Shown one piece after another: positions 43,563 through 56,149 of a DNA stretch of 64,000 nucleotides. The stretch spans positions 298,626,917 to 298,690,916 of the forward strand of contig NC_080671.1 in the NCBI RefSeq assembly GCF_030247195.1, read 5' to 3'. The notes under the pieces are model-generated. The model saw nothing but the letters and a program-made list of their open reading frames with translations. It ran no database searches and was not told the origin of the DNA. Source of the DNA: Topomyia yanbarensis. Taxonomy: Eukaryota; Arthropoda; Insecta; Diptera; Culicidae. The first letter of the stretch is position 1. The number at the start of each line of letters is the position of its first letter. A program made the position numbers and the translations under genes.

Positions 43563-45560
43563 ACAAATATGAGCGTGCAAGTTGGAACCACTTATCAATT
43601 ATCAATTGTGAGATGTGCATTGTATTATTTGTTGTATGTCGAATGTTCTTAGGTTAAGAAGTAATCTGTATGCGCAAGTCGCAAAGATGAAATCAAATAA
43701 AATAAAAAAAATATAAATAAAATTAATCTAAAATTTCGAAGGTTTCGCATTTCTCTCTGCTTGCCACTAAGCGACAACACAGCAGAGTTGCTTAAAAAGT
43801 GACTCTTTGTGTGGTTTTTTTTCTCCTGTCGGAGCACTGAGTTGAAAATTTCTTTTTGTGCGTTTAATACGCACCTAACAAAGTTTTCGACCTGCCCAAG
43901 GGTGTAACCTACAAAATCGAAAAAAGTTTTTCATTGTCTTCTTAAGAGCCAGTTTTTCAAAACATGACACTCTTTTTTTTCTGCATATCAAATTGCATCA
44001 CGGATAAACGCTGTAGAAAATAACCTAGTGGACCGATCCTTTTCATCAGTAAGCTTTTGACATATTTATTTCGTTCAACTTCAATACCATAATCGTACGC
44101 TCGCACCTTACGCTCAACTCCACTTATTAGGTTCTGTACAACATCCGGCTGCTCATGTTCAGTGATGCAATTTGATGTGAAACACCCTTTATATCGTGTT
44201 GTGCTATCTTATGACAAACGCCATTTTGGGGTAAACTGAGTTAGATGTGGCACATTGTTTGTCTGAAAAATCTCTACAATGTGGCGTTTTCAAAAATTTT
44301 AAATACTGCTTGGTAACTGAAATATAGCGAAAACCGTGATGAATTGTTTCATTTATAAGTTTCAAAATATTCAATGACAAACTTTAAAAATCGTTTTTCT
44401 CTAAATGTGCTAAATGGCGCTTGTTATAAGATAACACAACAGAGAAGATGGACTCCGGTCCAATATTTGATTCCTACTTTAATAGAAAGTTGGGCAAAAC
44501 GAGCATTGAAAATTGGTTGGGAGAAATAGGTAAAAAAATTAAAATCTCTAACTCTACTTAAACTTGATGAAATTTGATTTTGTTTAGTTTTCTTGAGAGG
44601 GCTTTGGGGGGAAGCGGGAAAATAGGACATACCTTTTAGATTTGTAATCGACAGATTGAAAAGCATTCATTGTTTACCTTGGAAAAATGACAATTTCAAA
44701 AACGGCAGGGATCCTTGCAATAACCTAATAATATTTTCAGATTCCTCTGACAATCATACCTCATTTTAACGTATTATAGTCCTAAATTCACTCTAAAATT
44801 TAACCATTACCTACCCTAAATTAGGTTGTTCCAAAGAGCCATAACGTTTTTGAAATTCTCATTTTTTCAAGGTAAAATATGAATGTTTTTCAATAAATTG
44901 TTTATAAATCGAAAAGGTATATCCTATTTTTGCAGAAAGAGTAAGCAGAATAAGATTCCATTAAGTTAAACCAGAGTTAGAGAGATTTTAAAATTTCGAC
45001 CAATTTCTTCAGTCTAATTTTCAACGCCCGTTTTACCCCACATTAAAGTGCGAAGCTGATATTTATCCATCCCACTTATGCACAAATAAACGTTGAAACT
45101 TTCATCAAAATCTGAAAACGTCAACACGACCTCTCGAACAAAGGGGTGCCATTTTTTTAAAAAACTGGTTCTTAAGAAGACAACAAACTTCGCCAAGTCA
45201 AAGCCATGGGAGCTGGTAAACAACAAGGAAGTTCAATTGGTGTTGGCTCCGGAATTACTGCTACTGATGCCTACTGATAACAGCCAAATACTTATTAAAC
45301 ACTGCATATGAATGAACATACAGAATGAATTTGAAAACATGGCATAAGTTGCTGAAAAGACATATCAACAATGAGCTAATTGGGCCTAAAAAATTATTCT
45401 TACGAGTCAGAGACGCTGATTAGTAGCAGCAAGACTCGTAACACTAATCCTATCCACCTAACCAAAAAGTTAAGTAACTCAAAGGAATGTGTCTTCTTAC
45501 TTTACGATTACGCCGGTGATTATTGTAATTCAACAGTTAAAGAAAGGCGAAAAAATATAT

Positions 45561-46090
45561 GACTGCGCCGGTGGTTGAGTGGTAAGCGTGACCGCCATTC
45601 ATTCCAACTTACCTGGGTTCAATTCCAACCGAGAGATTTTTCTGAGGTGAAAAAATCTGTGGTCACGTCTTCCTTCGGAAGGGAAGTAAAGCCGTTGGTC
45701 CCCGGTCTATGAGTTTGGTGGATCGATATCTAGTCCAAATAGTGAAGTCACCTCTCTGGCGTAGGTAAAGAAGAAGCTATCCAACTTCTATACTCTTACT
45801 AACAAAAATATTCTTCTCCTGTGATACTTGTGGAGTGTGCAGTACTATATACATACTCTAGCAAAAGCAAGTATCGGACTAACCATTCCTTCCCTTTCCT
45901 TCCGCGATCTACGTTCGGGCCTGGCCGGTGCCGGTCTTGATCAATACTTTAGGATTACCAGGAGTTGCACAATGAAAGATGTTTCGCTACTCCCAAGCAT
46001 AATTATCTACTTATTCTCTGTGCAACTTCAGCTAGTCCAGATCGATAACGGAGTGGGAGCCAGGGGTGGTCACACAAGCTCAAACTCAAG
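45561..46090 (+). mobile_element. tRNA-derived SINE or composite with long direct repeats
   Basis: Starts GCGCCGGTGGTTGAGTGGTA (A box TGGTTGAGTGG) and has a B box GGGTTCAATTCC near 45613, then a body with 'gtcacgtcttccttcggaagggaag'. The whole ~530 bp is flanked by near-identical sequences beginning TAAAGAAAGGCGAA at about 45539 and 46091, a possible ~22-bp target duplication. The distal half (45830-46080) contains a GC-rich stretch and may be a LINE-derived tail or another gene fragment. Confidence 0.55.
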
Positions 46091-46718
46091 CTAAAGAAAG
46101 GCGAAATAAATATATTTCCGAGTACAAAGTTCTATTACTTTACCACGACCAGTGGGAAGATCTAGAACGATCAATTTATTTTTATTTCCATGCTTCGCGA
46201 CAAATTTCCGCATCTGTTAATGCACGCGATATTAACAAAAAAATTAAAAATAGCCCAAAAAACTGAAAAACAACAAAGTGACAAAGGCATAATATAACCA
46301 ATAACGTGAAACACAAACATTGATTTCCTGAACATAGTTCTCGATGGCGTTTACGACAAATTTGCATGTAAGACAGTATTCTTGTACATTCATAAAGCAT
46401 ACTAAATCTTAGGAGAAGTGAGAAGTTTGAAAAAATATTACATCCGTACGCAGTTTTACTGATTTTTTTGAAAATTAATACGATTTTTACGATTGGCTTA
46501 AATGCGCAATGTTGTTTTAAAACTGGACTGGAATGATGCCAAAGATGATTATGCCAATAATCATTTTGTTGGACGTAACGATAACGATGGTCTTTCTTAT
46601 TACTTATATGGATTGAAAGAAGCTTAAGTAACTGATTAATTATTACTTATTTAGAAGCTATAAATGTACGACAATTTTTCAACAATTCAATTAAAAACAC
46701 ACTTTCCTTGTTGTATAG

Positions 46719-46899
46719 GCCGCGAACCTCCAATTTTGGAGCTATACCCAACGGAACCACAGGTTATAAAGGTAGGTGAATCCACCCGTCTGTCATGCCG
46801 TGCAACTGGCGGTGTCCCGTATCCTACTCTAATTTGGGTCCGAAGAGACAGAAAACCTTTGTCATCCCGAATTACCCAGGACTATCCAGGAGTAATCAC
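46719..46899 (+). CDS. trol: perlecan exon: Ig domain 5, first part
   Basis: Acceptor TTGTATAG, donor CAC|GTAAGA, phase 1 to 2. REPPILELYPTEPQVIKVGE, STRLSCRATGGVPYPTLIWV: first Cys and core Trp of a C2-type Ig domain. Phase matches the exon ending at 38261. Confidence 0.9.
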
Positions 46900-46955
46900 G
46901 TAAGAATAGAAATAAATTATTCATTAATTGGGAACTCAAAATGTTTTTGAAACAG

Positions 46956-47923
46956 ATTGCGCGAAGTCATACTCGAAGATTCAGGAGAATATGAATGCAG
47001 AGCTGAGAATTCAGCTGGATCCGCTTCATTGTCAGCATCTGTAGATGTTCAACTTGCTCCGATTATTACCATTTCACCACCAGTAGATGAACACAAACTA
47101 TACGAGGGTGATGAGCTAAGTATTCAATGTACGGCTAGAGGGAAACCGGAACCAACGGTGGTTATCAAACCTCCTCATCAGGATACCGACACTCGCCTTC
47201 TGTCTCACACCGAAGGACTTGGAGCAGCAAATATACATATATTCCAAGCCGAACCAAAGCACTCGGGAACTTACGAATGTGTCGCCACTAATCTTGCTGG
47301 AACAGATTCACGCTTCATTACAATTCAAGTAGAGAAAAAACGTGGCGACCTTGGACCCCATGACCATGACCGTGATACCTACCCAAGGCCACCCTATATT
47401 GATCGTCCTCAACAGCACACTTATAAAGCTATTTTAGGTGAACGTTCCGAATTAGTCTGCAATGAGGCATCCAGTGGAGCTCGTACTGAATGGAGACGTT
47501 CCGATGGGCGTCGGTTACCATACGGATCAATTCCTCGTGATGGTCATCTAATAATTGAAAACACCGGACACGATGCCGCTGGTTTATATGATTGTGTTGC
47601 ACATGATATTGCCGCCTCTCCTACAACGATAGTACAAATTCTGTTAGAAGTTATTGAACCACCCCGTATAACTTTCAGTCCAACGATGCCTATGGTAGTA
47701 CGCTCTGGTGAAACAGTTACTATTATTTGCAATGCTACTGGTGAAAAGCCAATCCGAGTCTCATGGCACGGAGAAAACGGCCAAAGCCTTCCCGAAAGGA
47801 TACGCGTAAGTGGACAGTATCTGCAATTCACACAAATTACTACAGATGACGCAGGACGGTATTATTGCTCTGCCACTAATCGCCAAGGAAACGTTACGAA
47901 AGTTGCCGAAGTTATCGTAAACC
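46956..47923 (+). CDS. trol: perlecan exon: Ig domain 5 end, Ig domains 6, 7 and 8
   Basis: Acceptor TGAAACAG, donor AACC|GTGAGT, phase 2 to 1, 323 codons, the longest Ig exon here. Ig 5 closes with EDSGEYECRAENSAGSASLS. Ig 6: YEGDELSIQCTARGKPEPTV ... KHSGTYECVATNLAGTDSRF; its core Trp position is replaced (VVIKPPH). Ig 7: GERSELVCNEASSGARTEWR ... HDAAGLYDCVAHDIA. Ig 8: RSGETVTIICNATGEKPIRV then SWHGENG ... TTDDAGRYYCSATNRQGN. No internal stop. Confidence 0.93.
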
Positions 47924-48025
47924 GTGAGTATAGCGAAATGTCGTGATATGATGAGGACAGTTCAAGATGGGATTCCCTGAAAAAAACAAGTACTTTCTAT
48001 TTTTAAGTAAAATAATTACTTTCAG

Positions 48026-48141
48026 GGAATGAAATGATTCCAGATATACCAGCACACGGACGAATCCATGAAGTTTACCGAGGCTCTTCAATATCATTAG
48101 ACTGCAAACTTCCAGACAATCATTATTTCCCAGGACTGACG
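48026..48141 (+). CDS. trol: perlecan exon: Ig domain 9, first half
   Basis: Acceptor ACTTTCAG, donor ACG|GTATCT, phase 1 to 0. NEMIPDIPAHGRIHEVYRGS then SISLDCKLPDNHYFPGLT, with the first Cys of the Ig fold. Confidence 0.87.
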
Positions 48142-48215
48142 GTATCTGTCTAATAAAATGCGAACGATTACAGGTTACGTTAGCTAAATGATATCGATCT
48201 TTAACTAATTTACAG

Positions 48216-48381
48216 TATCACTGGAGTCGGCTAGATCGCCCGCTGCCGTACAATATACGAGTGGAGGACAGAGTACTACAGCTAAACCACATTCGAGATG
48301 AAGACGCAGGTCGATACGAATGCCGTATGACCTACCCGAATGGTTCCGTGGCCTATGATTTTGTTGACGTGGCAATTAAGG
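48216..48381 (+). CDS. trol: perlecan exon: Ig domain 9, second half
   Basis: Acceptor TTTACAG, donor AAGG|GTGAGT, phase 0 to 1. YHWSRLDRPLPYNIRVEDRV brings the core Trp; IRDEDAGRYECRMTYPNGSV the closing D.G.Y.C. The gene must continue in phase 1: either to the LDLa candidate at 61498 or to exons beyond the window (further Ig and laminin G domains are expected for perlecan). Confidence 0.9.
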
Positions 48382-49169
48382 GTGAGTATGTACCACGATA
48401 TCGCCGACAACCCGTTTCAAGAAGGTGGTGGGAAAATTACAAAAGACGTCAATGATTACAGTTGACGTATAGAATGATCCTTTACAGTAAGGGGGTAAAA
48501 ATACGAGTAAATCTTTGTTCAAAAGCTGAAAATGCTCTAGTGGAAACGCATGAAATCTTTGTCTATTTAAATGTCTCTTCTTTCCACAAAAAAACTGAAA
48601 ATGAAGTGAAATGTTCAGGAAGTCTATAATAAAATATATTGGTTTCCAATAGCTATATACGGCATAATTTGTCGCTTTCCGCTGGATTCTTCTCAACTTA
48701 GTCATATAATCTTTTTATCGAATTTTAATCATATTCTTGCTTCTAAATTATACATTATAATATTTGGTTAGATCCTAATCATCCTTGTCAATCTATACGT
48801 ATGTTTAGCGATAAAAGGGGGAACGGTTGCAACAGTTTATCCTATAGTATGGTATTATATTTCTGCCAAATGCTTAAATACTTCATTCGACAGTGTTTGA
48901 GCGGCATGTTTCAGTTTTCTAAATAGAGATGTGTCAAATCATCGCGTTCCTACATGTACTGCCATTTTTAAGTAAATACTCGTAACAGATTTTTAGAATA
49001 TTCGCAAAGAAATTTTGACTACCATATATACACTACTAACCTATGGAATCGCTGCAATAATTGAAGGATATTACAATTAAATACTGGTCAAACAAGAATG
49101 TGTCAAAATTTGAATTTAAAAGTTAAATCAAGTTTCTTTTGTAAGTTCCATTCATACAGAAAAAAGAAA

Positions 49170-49600
49170 AAATACTCACTGAAGCTTCTTCATTAGCGAA
49201 TGCGAATTGCCGAGCCTTTCGTTTGTATCCTTCCATCAAATTTTTCACAGCCTTCTTGATCACTTTCCTTGGCACAGACTGCCAATTTGCCGTGAACTGC
49301 GGTCACTACCGCTTGACGATTGTCCAATATTTTCTAATAGGCGGAACTCTGGCGTGTTAGAAGAACAGTTATAAAAATTCAATTGTTACTAGGGCTTTCA
49401 CGGTCTTTTGCCGTAAAAGCAAACAGAATGGAGAAGTTGTGTTGCTTGAGGAAAGCCAACACTCCTTCTTCCAGGCACTCCTGAACATAATCGTCCTGGT
49501 TGATGGTCCAGTTTGCGATGTTAATGTCCTTCTTCAAATAACAGGAACATATGACCTGCCATACGAGATATTTCCTTGCGAACTTAGATAGTTAAATGTA
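49170..49600 (-). pseudogene. Tc1/mariner-type transposase, C-terminal relic
   Basis: The minus strand reads KDINIANWTINQDDYVQECL then EEGVLAFLKQHNFSILF, then NTPEFRLLENIGQSSS, and in another frame QSVPRKVIKKAVKNLMEGYK followed by RKARQFAF. These follow the order 't.n...Y...cL...l.pfl.kh....fw.D', 'NtPe.rPiE.fW..lk' and 'v..lM..v..kvr.f' at the end of IS630-Tc1-mariner transposases. The HY.k segment with the second catalytic Asp is deleted or scrambled and several frame changes are needed. Dead copy. Confidence 0.55.
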
Positions 49601-52600
49601 TCGTCGCGATTTCGAGTCACCAGCTTATTGTACAGTCCGGCATGTTTTTAGTTCGATGCACAGTTGTAGACGACAATCTCAGTTTGCTTGTGCCATTTTT
49701 GAACTATATGTGAAAATATGGTTTAAATTGATATTGGATCAAACGGACACAGAAGCGAAGCATTTCTTATTGTGTTAACAGTGTGTTGTACCGAATGAAA
49801 AGAATGGTTCAGATTCGTCCCTCTCACTTATACACAAATGGCGATTCCGAGGCTCTTGACAACCATAACAAATATCGTTTCGTTGCAATTTTATCGATAT
49901 AAGTTAGAATAAAGAAATAATATAACCAGAATTCATGGCTTGTGTCCAAATTGTGAGGAAGACAATAATGGACGGTTACAATATGTCATTCAACCAAAAG
50001 GTTACATTCCGCTATGAAACGATTCCATTTTTTGGTATTGTTACTCGTTCCATATATTTTATTCAAACTAGAACGTGGGTTCTATTAGAACCGGTATTTA
50101 AGAACACTATAATCATTGGCAGGAATAACTACCTCCCAAACCTGGGGACAGGAACTGAAGCCCAATACAAAGATACGATATGTATTTTCATCTAAATGCA
50201 AAAGATTAATCGAGATATTGGTATTCTCAAGGGGGATATCATTTTCACTAAAAAAATATCCCATTATAACCCAGCTATGTTAAAACTTTTGGTTATTTAT
50301 ACAATACTTGGCGAGCCCTTATATTACGCCCAAATAAGTGTAGGAACAACGAAGTAACCACATCGGAATATTCTGCTGCAAAGCAAACTAACGTAGGAAA
50401 TTTCTTACGCTGGGTTGATAGGGTTTCAAAAATTCATTACAGAGAAAATAAGGTTAATAATAATAGGGTAATTTCGGGAGATATGCCACACATTTCCAAA
50501 AATGAATGCTGCATAAATGTAAAGCAAAAAAAGTATGATTAAATAATTAAAAAATAAAAATAAAAAATACACTGAAATGGATTCTGCAATGAAAAAAAAA
50601 TCATTAAATTTCACGAATATTTAAAAAAGGCCTTAATTGTAACGTATTTTGCATTTGTTTAGCCTTGAATGCACTGATTCAACGTTAAAAGCAGTGAGAA
50701 AGTTGTGAAACCCCTCCGGTTTCTTAAGAAGAAAAAAAATTTGCCTTATGAAACAAAGATATTGGTTTAGCCCAACGCATGGAAAATGATTCATACGCTG
50801 GGTCATAACGGGCTGAAATAATTTTATTAATGTTTGCAAGATTCACATACAAATATCGCTAAACTTTTTTTTACAAAGAATTGAGCGTTGTCCCATATGA
50901 GTATTCACAAGATTACCCAAAAATTATTTTGAAATCATCTTAATAATATTGCGAGAAGTCCAACATAGACCACTCTAGCCAACCCTTCCCCTCACTCTTT
51001 TCTCTTACCATCACATTTACGACAATGACAATAAAAACTTTGAGAAAGTCATGCCTACCTAAGACAAAAATGTTGCATTTCACTTCATTGACAAGTAATT
51101 GTAAATAAAATACTCGTTTGAAATATTTCACTCTATTTCATGTTTTTCCTAGATAATGTGTTACTTTCTTCATAATATAAGATAAAATAATAATTAATAC
51201 AAACTTGCAAAGGTTACAATTTTCGCTCAGTATTGTCTCACTTCAAATACGTCGCTTAAGTAGAAATAGTTCAACGAATTATGTTTATAAGTATTTTAAC
51301 TAACTGCCATTATGCTAACAAAGTTCAGTACAGGGAGTAGAATAACAAGGGCAAAATTAGTCCATCCTACTAAATCTTCAAATCCTCTATTCTACGATTA
51401 TCCCCAAAAAATTTTCTTCTAAAGTGTAGTGACTCCTATAACTGTCAAAAACTTCTCTTAGCTGACTTCTTATTTAGCAATAATAGTAGACAGCAGTAAC
51501 CACATGCAAACTGCTATTCAATATCAACCCATTTCGAATGTGCGTAGTAGCGGTAACCTCTAGTTGAAATGATCATCGTAGAATGTGTTATCTGGATGTA
51601 GAACCCAAGCCATGTCATTTTCATTCGAAATAAATTTACTGGTTCTATAGAGGCGAAAACCTTCAAATAAAAAAAAAACTGGATAATAATATTTATATGA
51701 AATAAACCATTTGTTATCACAATGAACTAGTTGATCACGCTATATTTTAATCACTCATCACCAAGTATCGTTCCTTAATGTAATGCCATTTTCATAGAAT
51801 TGATTGGTATCGTAGGTCTTAATCATTTTTCCCCACTTCTCAATGTTGCGCTTTTTAACGAGAATTAACAAACTGTGACATAATCGTTGTATTAGAGCAT
51901 GGTTTGACTTCTTGTTTGCAATTTCGAAAAATGAATGGTAAGAAATTACGAGTTTTCATGCTGGCGGATCAAGATTTGAAACTACATTCCAAACATCAGT
52001 TTGATTATACAAACTATAATTTATCCATTCTATTATAATCACTTTGTTTTGGATTCTCATACTTTATGATTCCTATTTCCTGTGTTCAGTTCTCTCCAAA
52101 AAAATTAACTTTATTAGAATTATAAATGACGTGAGTAGTAGCTATTAACAGGTTCGTCAATAAATACACTTTTTCCAAAAACCAAACGTATTTATAAAAA
52201 TTACATTTTCTGGTCCGATAAAATCGAAAGTTTCGGCACAACAAAAATTTCTTCGATCAATAACTAGTTTATAGCAGTAATCTTTAGCTTGGAAAAAATA
52301 CCTCGCTTTTCATATGCATCAATGGCGGGTGTTTAATAGCACGCTGATATTGTTTGGAAACCTTAACTATAATTCTCATTTTAAAGCTGAACAAGATTAA
52401 ATTACAAAACCAATAGATTACACAGTGAGTATCTGCTTCGTTAGTTGTTAGCGTTAACTCAACTGGGAAGCATAACACTTGCACCCAAATCACATGATCT
52501 GGTACTTTTGATATCCGCTATCTGTTTCCAATCTCTAGTGCATTTGCAAACAATAACAGATCTAATGAGGCAATCATGAATTCGTTTCTTTCTCATTGGT

Positions 52601-53099
52601 TTTATTGTTATTTTAAAAATAAATTAACATAAAAACATTCAATGGTTCTGCTCTTCAATATAAAAAGACCCTTAACAATAATTAACACAAAAACAAATCA
52701 ATAAAATTCTATAAGGAACACACTTTTACAAATTTAGTTTGATTTGTACACAGATTTTTGGAAAATCGTGTTTCACAAATTTAAGTGTTATAATCTTTGT
52801 GACACAAGTATCAGATCATATTGGTTATATATTATAGGGCTTATACATGTCGATAAACCAAGTTCTAATCTTTATCGAACTTGGTTGCAACACTCGGAAT
52901 ACCAAGGCGATTAAAAGTTACGCAACGAACGATTGGGAACGCTTACTTTGACCCTATATCCGAAGTAATTCTGAAAAATGTAATTAATTCCGAAAAATAA
53001 AACACTCGTATCTCAGCCGATGCGCAACCATTTTCAATTATTCTTCCAATAAAATCCTTTGTAAATATTGTTCTTTTCAATTTTTTTTTTTTGGTTTTA

Positions 53100-53545
53100 G
53101 TCGATTAGATTCTCATAAGGCGTAAGGTGCGGTTGGTTTTCGCAGTTTGATTAAACCTTTCTTGACTAACTTTTTTCTACCGTCTATGGGGTTCCAAAAC
53201 TTTTTTCCTTATAACTATTTGGGTCAAAAAATATGTAAAATATGAAGGTTTTTTAGTTCAATGTTTGAGATACCTTCAAAAAAATTTGGATTTCTAGGAC
53301 TTTTAGTTCAGACACAGCCGAATTTATTGTAAACAACGAGATTTTCGAGTTTTAATTGTTTATAACTAATAAGTAATTGACAAATTCACATATCTTTTGT
53401 GCTAGTTGTACTCCTTACAACCCAAAGAGTTGATTAAAAGCAAGAATTCGTATTTATTTGTCAATACTAACTAGAAATCCAATAAAAACATAAGAGAAAT
53501 AGGTGGGACGTATACGTCCAACTGCATCGCAAAGAGTTAACTTAA
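53100..53545 (+). repeat. dispersed repeat shared with 905-1093 and ~8315
   Basis: The reverse complement of 53340-53540 matches 905-1093, and 53330-53360 ('acgagattttcgagttttaatt') matches the other side of the LINE insertion near 8315. This copy lacks the LINE and therefore shows the pre-insertion arrangement. Further left it has no recognised coding. Confidence 0.6.
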
Positions 53546-54029
53546 ACTGACCTTGGCAGCACTGCTTCAACGGAATCCAATAAATTCAATTGCAATAACC
53601 TCAGTTGTGAGTACTCAATTGAAAGGTGATAGCCTCAGCTATCAATCTTACCTGATTTGGAATAAAATCTTTTGAAAATCAAAAGTTACAGCTTTTCAAC
53701 GATATGGTGCTCTACAGACATCATAAGCTAGAAAGGGTTAATTTTACGGTTTGAGGTTTCACATGTTCACTAAGGTGTTTCTAGCTGTAACATCCGCATA
53801 TTATTAGCGTGATGAGTCTATTTTTGCCATGTTTCTAATATCACCCTACCCACTTGAAGCGTTTTCAGGGCATTAGTGTTACTATCTTGGTTCCTAACAA
53901 CGAAGCAAAGCTGTTGATGTCAATTTGTACGCATTCCATCGATTGTAGGCCGAGTAATGAATGAATTAGTGGGGCACCCTCCCATCGCTTCAGAAATTAT
54001 GCAGATGTACAGAGTTTTTATTTTAATAT

Positions 54030-54450
54030 TCTATAAATGACTATAAATTTACATAATATGGGTCGATTGTAATTGTTGTCGTCTACAATTTGTACAAAAA
54101 GGCAATTTAAAATTCCTCAAAACTTTTGTTGAATGTTTTCGTAAAACTGGAAAAATTGTATTTATTTGGTATAACTTCAAATTTAAAACGATGCCCTACA
54201 CGTTTTTATACTCCAGTCGATTGTAATTAGCCGACCTACAATTTGTGGAAGAGTGAAGTTTTTTATTTCTTAAAAAATCATTTATTTAGCGACAGCTTCG
54301 AATTAAAATATCTACAACTTTGTATACTTCAATCGATTGTACTTGATACTGGTCATAATTTTAGGTAAAACGGAATTGTCAACGGAAATTTCATTTATTT
54401 AGCAGATAACTTGGAACTAAAAGCACTGACCTATAAATTTTCATGCTACA
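54030..54450 (+). repeat. diverged tandem repeat, ~140-bp unit, three units
   Basis: GTCGATTGTAATT or ATCGATTGTACTT recurs at about 54063, 54218 and 54338, each followed by 'tacaatttgtr' or 'cataatttta', then 'atttattt.g...aactt.gaa.taaaa' and 'ctac...ttt..tac'. A partial word ATCGATTGTAGG is at 53938. Confidence 0.5.
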
Positions 54451-54589
54451 ACAAATTTACGAAATACGAAATACAAAAAAAAGAAATAACGTTTATTGAG
54501 CATGTAACTATGTTTTCAAAGCTATAACATACGCACGAATGTACTAATAAATTGCAATTGAAGCTTCGAGTTCTTTTTTGTCCGTTATT

Positions 54590-55740
54590 TTCGTATGAAA
54601 TGACGAACTCCGTTTATTCTGTTACTGAAACACAGTTATTCAATATACAATTACCGATCTCGTTGTTATTATTTACCGAATAACTCCGTGACGTAACTCA
54701 ATAAAACTGAAAAATCTGTCAATATTATACTGAACAACCAGCAATTTGTCAAATGTCAACGGATCACTTGTTATAATATCTACCGAACCATGTTGTAAAC
54801 TATAGTGACGGTCATTTTCAAATATAATATGAAACTGTTTGACTGGTTATCTAAGTGTCAGTCACCTCATTGGGGATTAGGGATCATCCATAAATGACGT
54901 AGCTTTATATGGGGTAGGGGGGAGTTTTGTATTTTGTGATGATGTGTGACGACAGGAGGGTAGGGGGTCATGTCATGCTACGTAGCTGTATTAAAGGAGA
55001 ATAACTAACATAGTTTTTATTTTTTTTTTAAATTTAACGGGGACAAGGTGGGGGGAGAATTACCGTCAAGCTACGTAATTACCAAGGGGGTATTTAGAGG
55101 TTTGTGACGAAATGCTACGATGGGGAAGGGGGTGTTAAAAATCACTCAAAATGCTACGTCATTTATGGATCATCCCTTAGAGGCATTCGAGAAACTAGGA
55201 TCTCGAATTTTTTCATTTGATGAATTTCGGAATTTTTCGTATTTTGGCGATAGCAGACTTTCTTAAGCCTGGCATACTGTAATTTATTTCGTAAATCCGC
55301 AAATAGCTAAGAACATTCATTTTTTTCCTGACCTGGTCTGGTGAAACAAAAACACCACAAATAAATCGTTCTAGTCAGACTTCACTCCCATTTTTCTCCT
55401 TTCTATCGTGAGCCCTCTAATTATCTAAGTTCATCCCATTTTTTAATTTTTTCTTGTAATTCAACTAAACAGTAAAATTTACTGATTTCAAATGTAGTAT
55501 TTGATGATTTATTCGGTTGTTCCTGAACGTCACAATGTACTGACACAACAGTATTTTATTTACCGAATTCTCTTTACATTTTACCGATAAGCACTACAAA
55601 AATTGACAGCTCAAGCAAACTTTTGTTTCACCGAACGTTCGTCACATAAACAAATTACTGAACTTATCGCAGAGCGTTCAGCTGTGTAAAAGTCGGTAAA
55701 AACTGCGGAGTTCGGTGGAAAAAACTAAGTGTGTATGTGG
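54590..55740. mobile_element. TTACCGA word-repeat element, split by a Harbinger-like MITE
   Basis: Words CGAACTCCG, ATTTACCGAATAACTCCG, TTTACCGAATTC, TTTTACCGATAAG and, inverted, AGTCGGTAAAAACTGCGGAG then TTCGGTGG near the right edge (55690-55725). Ends not precise. Interrupted by 54880-55176. Confidence 0.38.
54880..55176. mobile_element. PIF/Harbinger-like MITE, intact copy
   Basis: 297 bp between TTA duplications (54877-54879, 55177-55179). Ends GGGATCATCCATAAATGACG and, inverted, GGGATGATCCATAAATGACG. TTA duplication and G-starting TIRs fit PIF/Harbinger Tourist-type MITEs. Contains the unoccupied TTAA site used by the piggyBac relic in the other copy. Confidence 0.82.
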
Positions 55741-56149
55741 TGCATTTAAAGCAAATTAGAAATCCAACGGGAAACCAGCCGACCACAAAATTTGACCTTC
55801 GCCGATTCGAACAAAGCTTTGTAGTTTTGTTCGGTTGTTGAACCTCCATGATTTTCTCTGACAACTACAATATTTTGATACAAGAGCAATTCTTCAAAAT
55901 AACTTTTTTTTCGATTTACGTATTTTATACAGCAAAACTATCTAAGGGAGAGTTACAGGGAATACATACTTCTCCACTAAAAATATAGACTGAAAAAATA
56001 TTGTGTCATTATTCACAAAATCGAAAATTCATGTTAAAAATTTAAATCGCAAAAAGACATTTTTTTTAATATTTTGTTTTTTCAAAAAAATAACACAGAG
56101 AAAAGAAACATTTTTAATGTGCTACAGTGAAAACCCGTTTTTATTACCT

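Larger units (their letters stand above)
38262..46718 (+). other. trol: perlecan intron, 8.5 kb, with LINE, MITE and SINE insertions
   Basis: Phase-1 intron between Ig 4 and Ig 5. Unlisted stretches (38262-38755, 38811-39670, 40031-41901, 42710-43145, 43740-45560, 46113-46718) have no gene I can support. Loosely inverted sequence at 43930-43975 and 45140-45190 (TCTTCTTAAGAGCCAGTTTT against AAAACTGGTTCTTAAGAAGA) marks a degraded inverted-repeat element at about 43860-45250. Confidence 0.75.

Noticed and set aside
43860..45250. Clear inverted-repeat transposon
   Set aside because: Similarity between the sides is patchy and I could not fix ends or a TSD; noted only in the intron entry.
45561..45632. 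Functional tRNA gene
   Set aside because: Same reason: boxes without a proper acceptor stem, and a SINE body follows.
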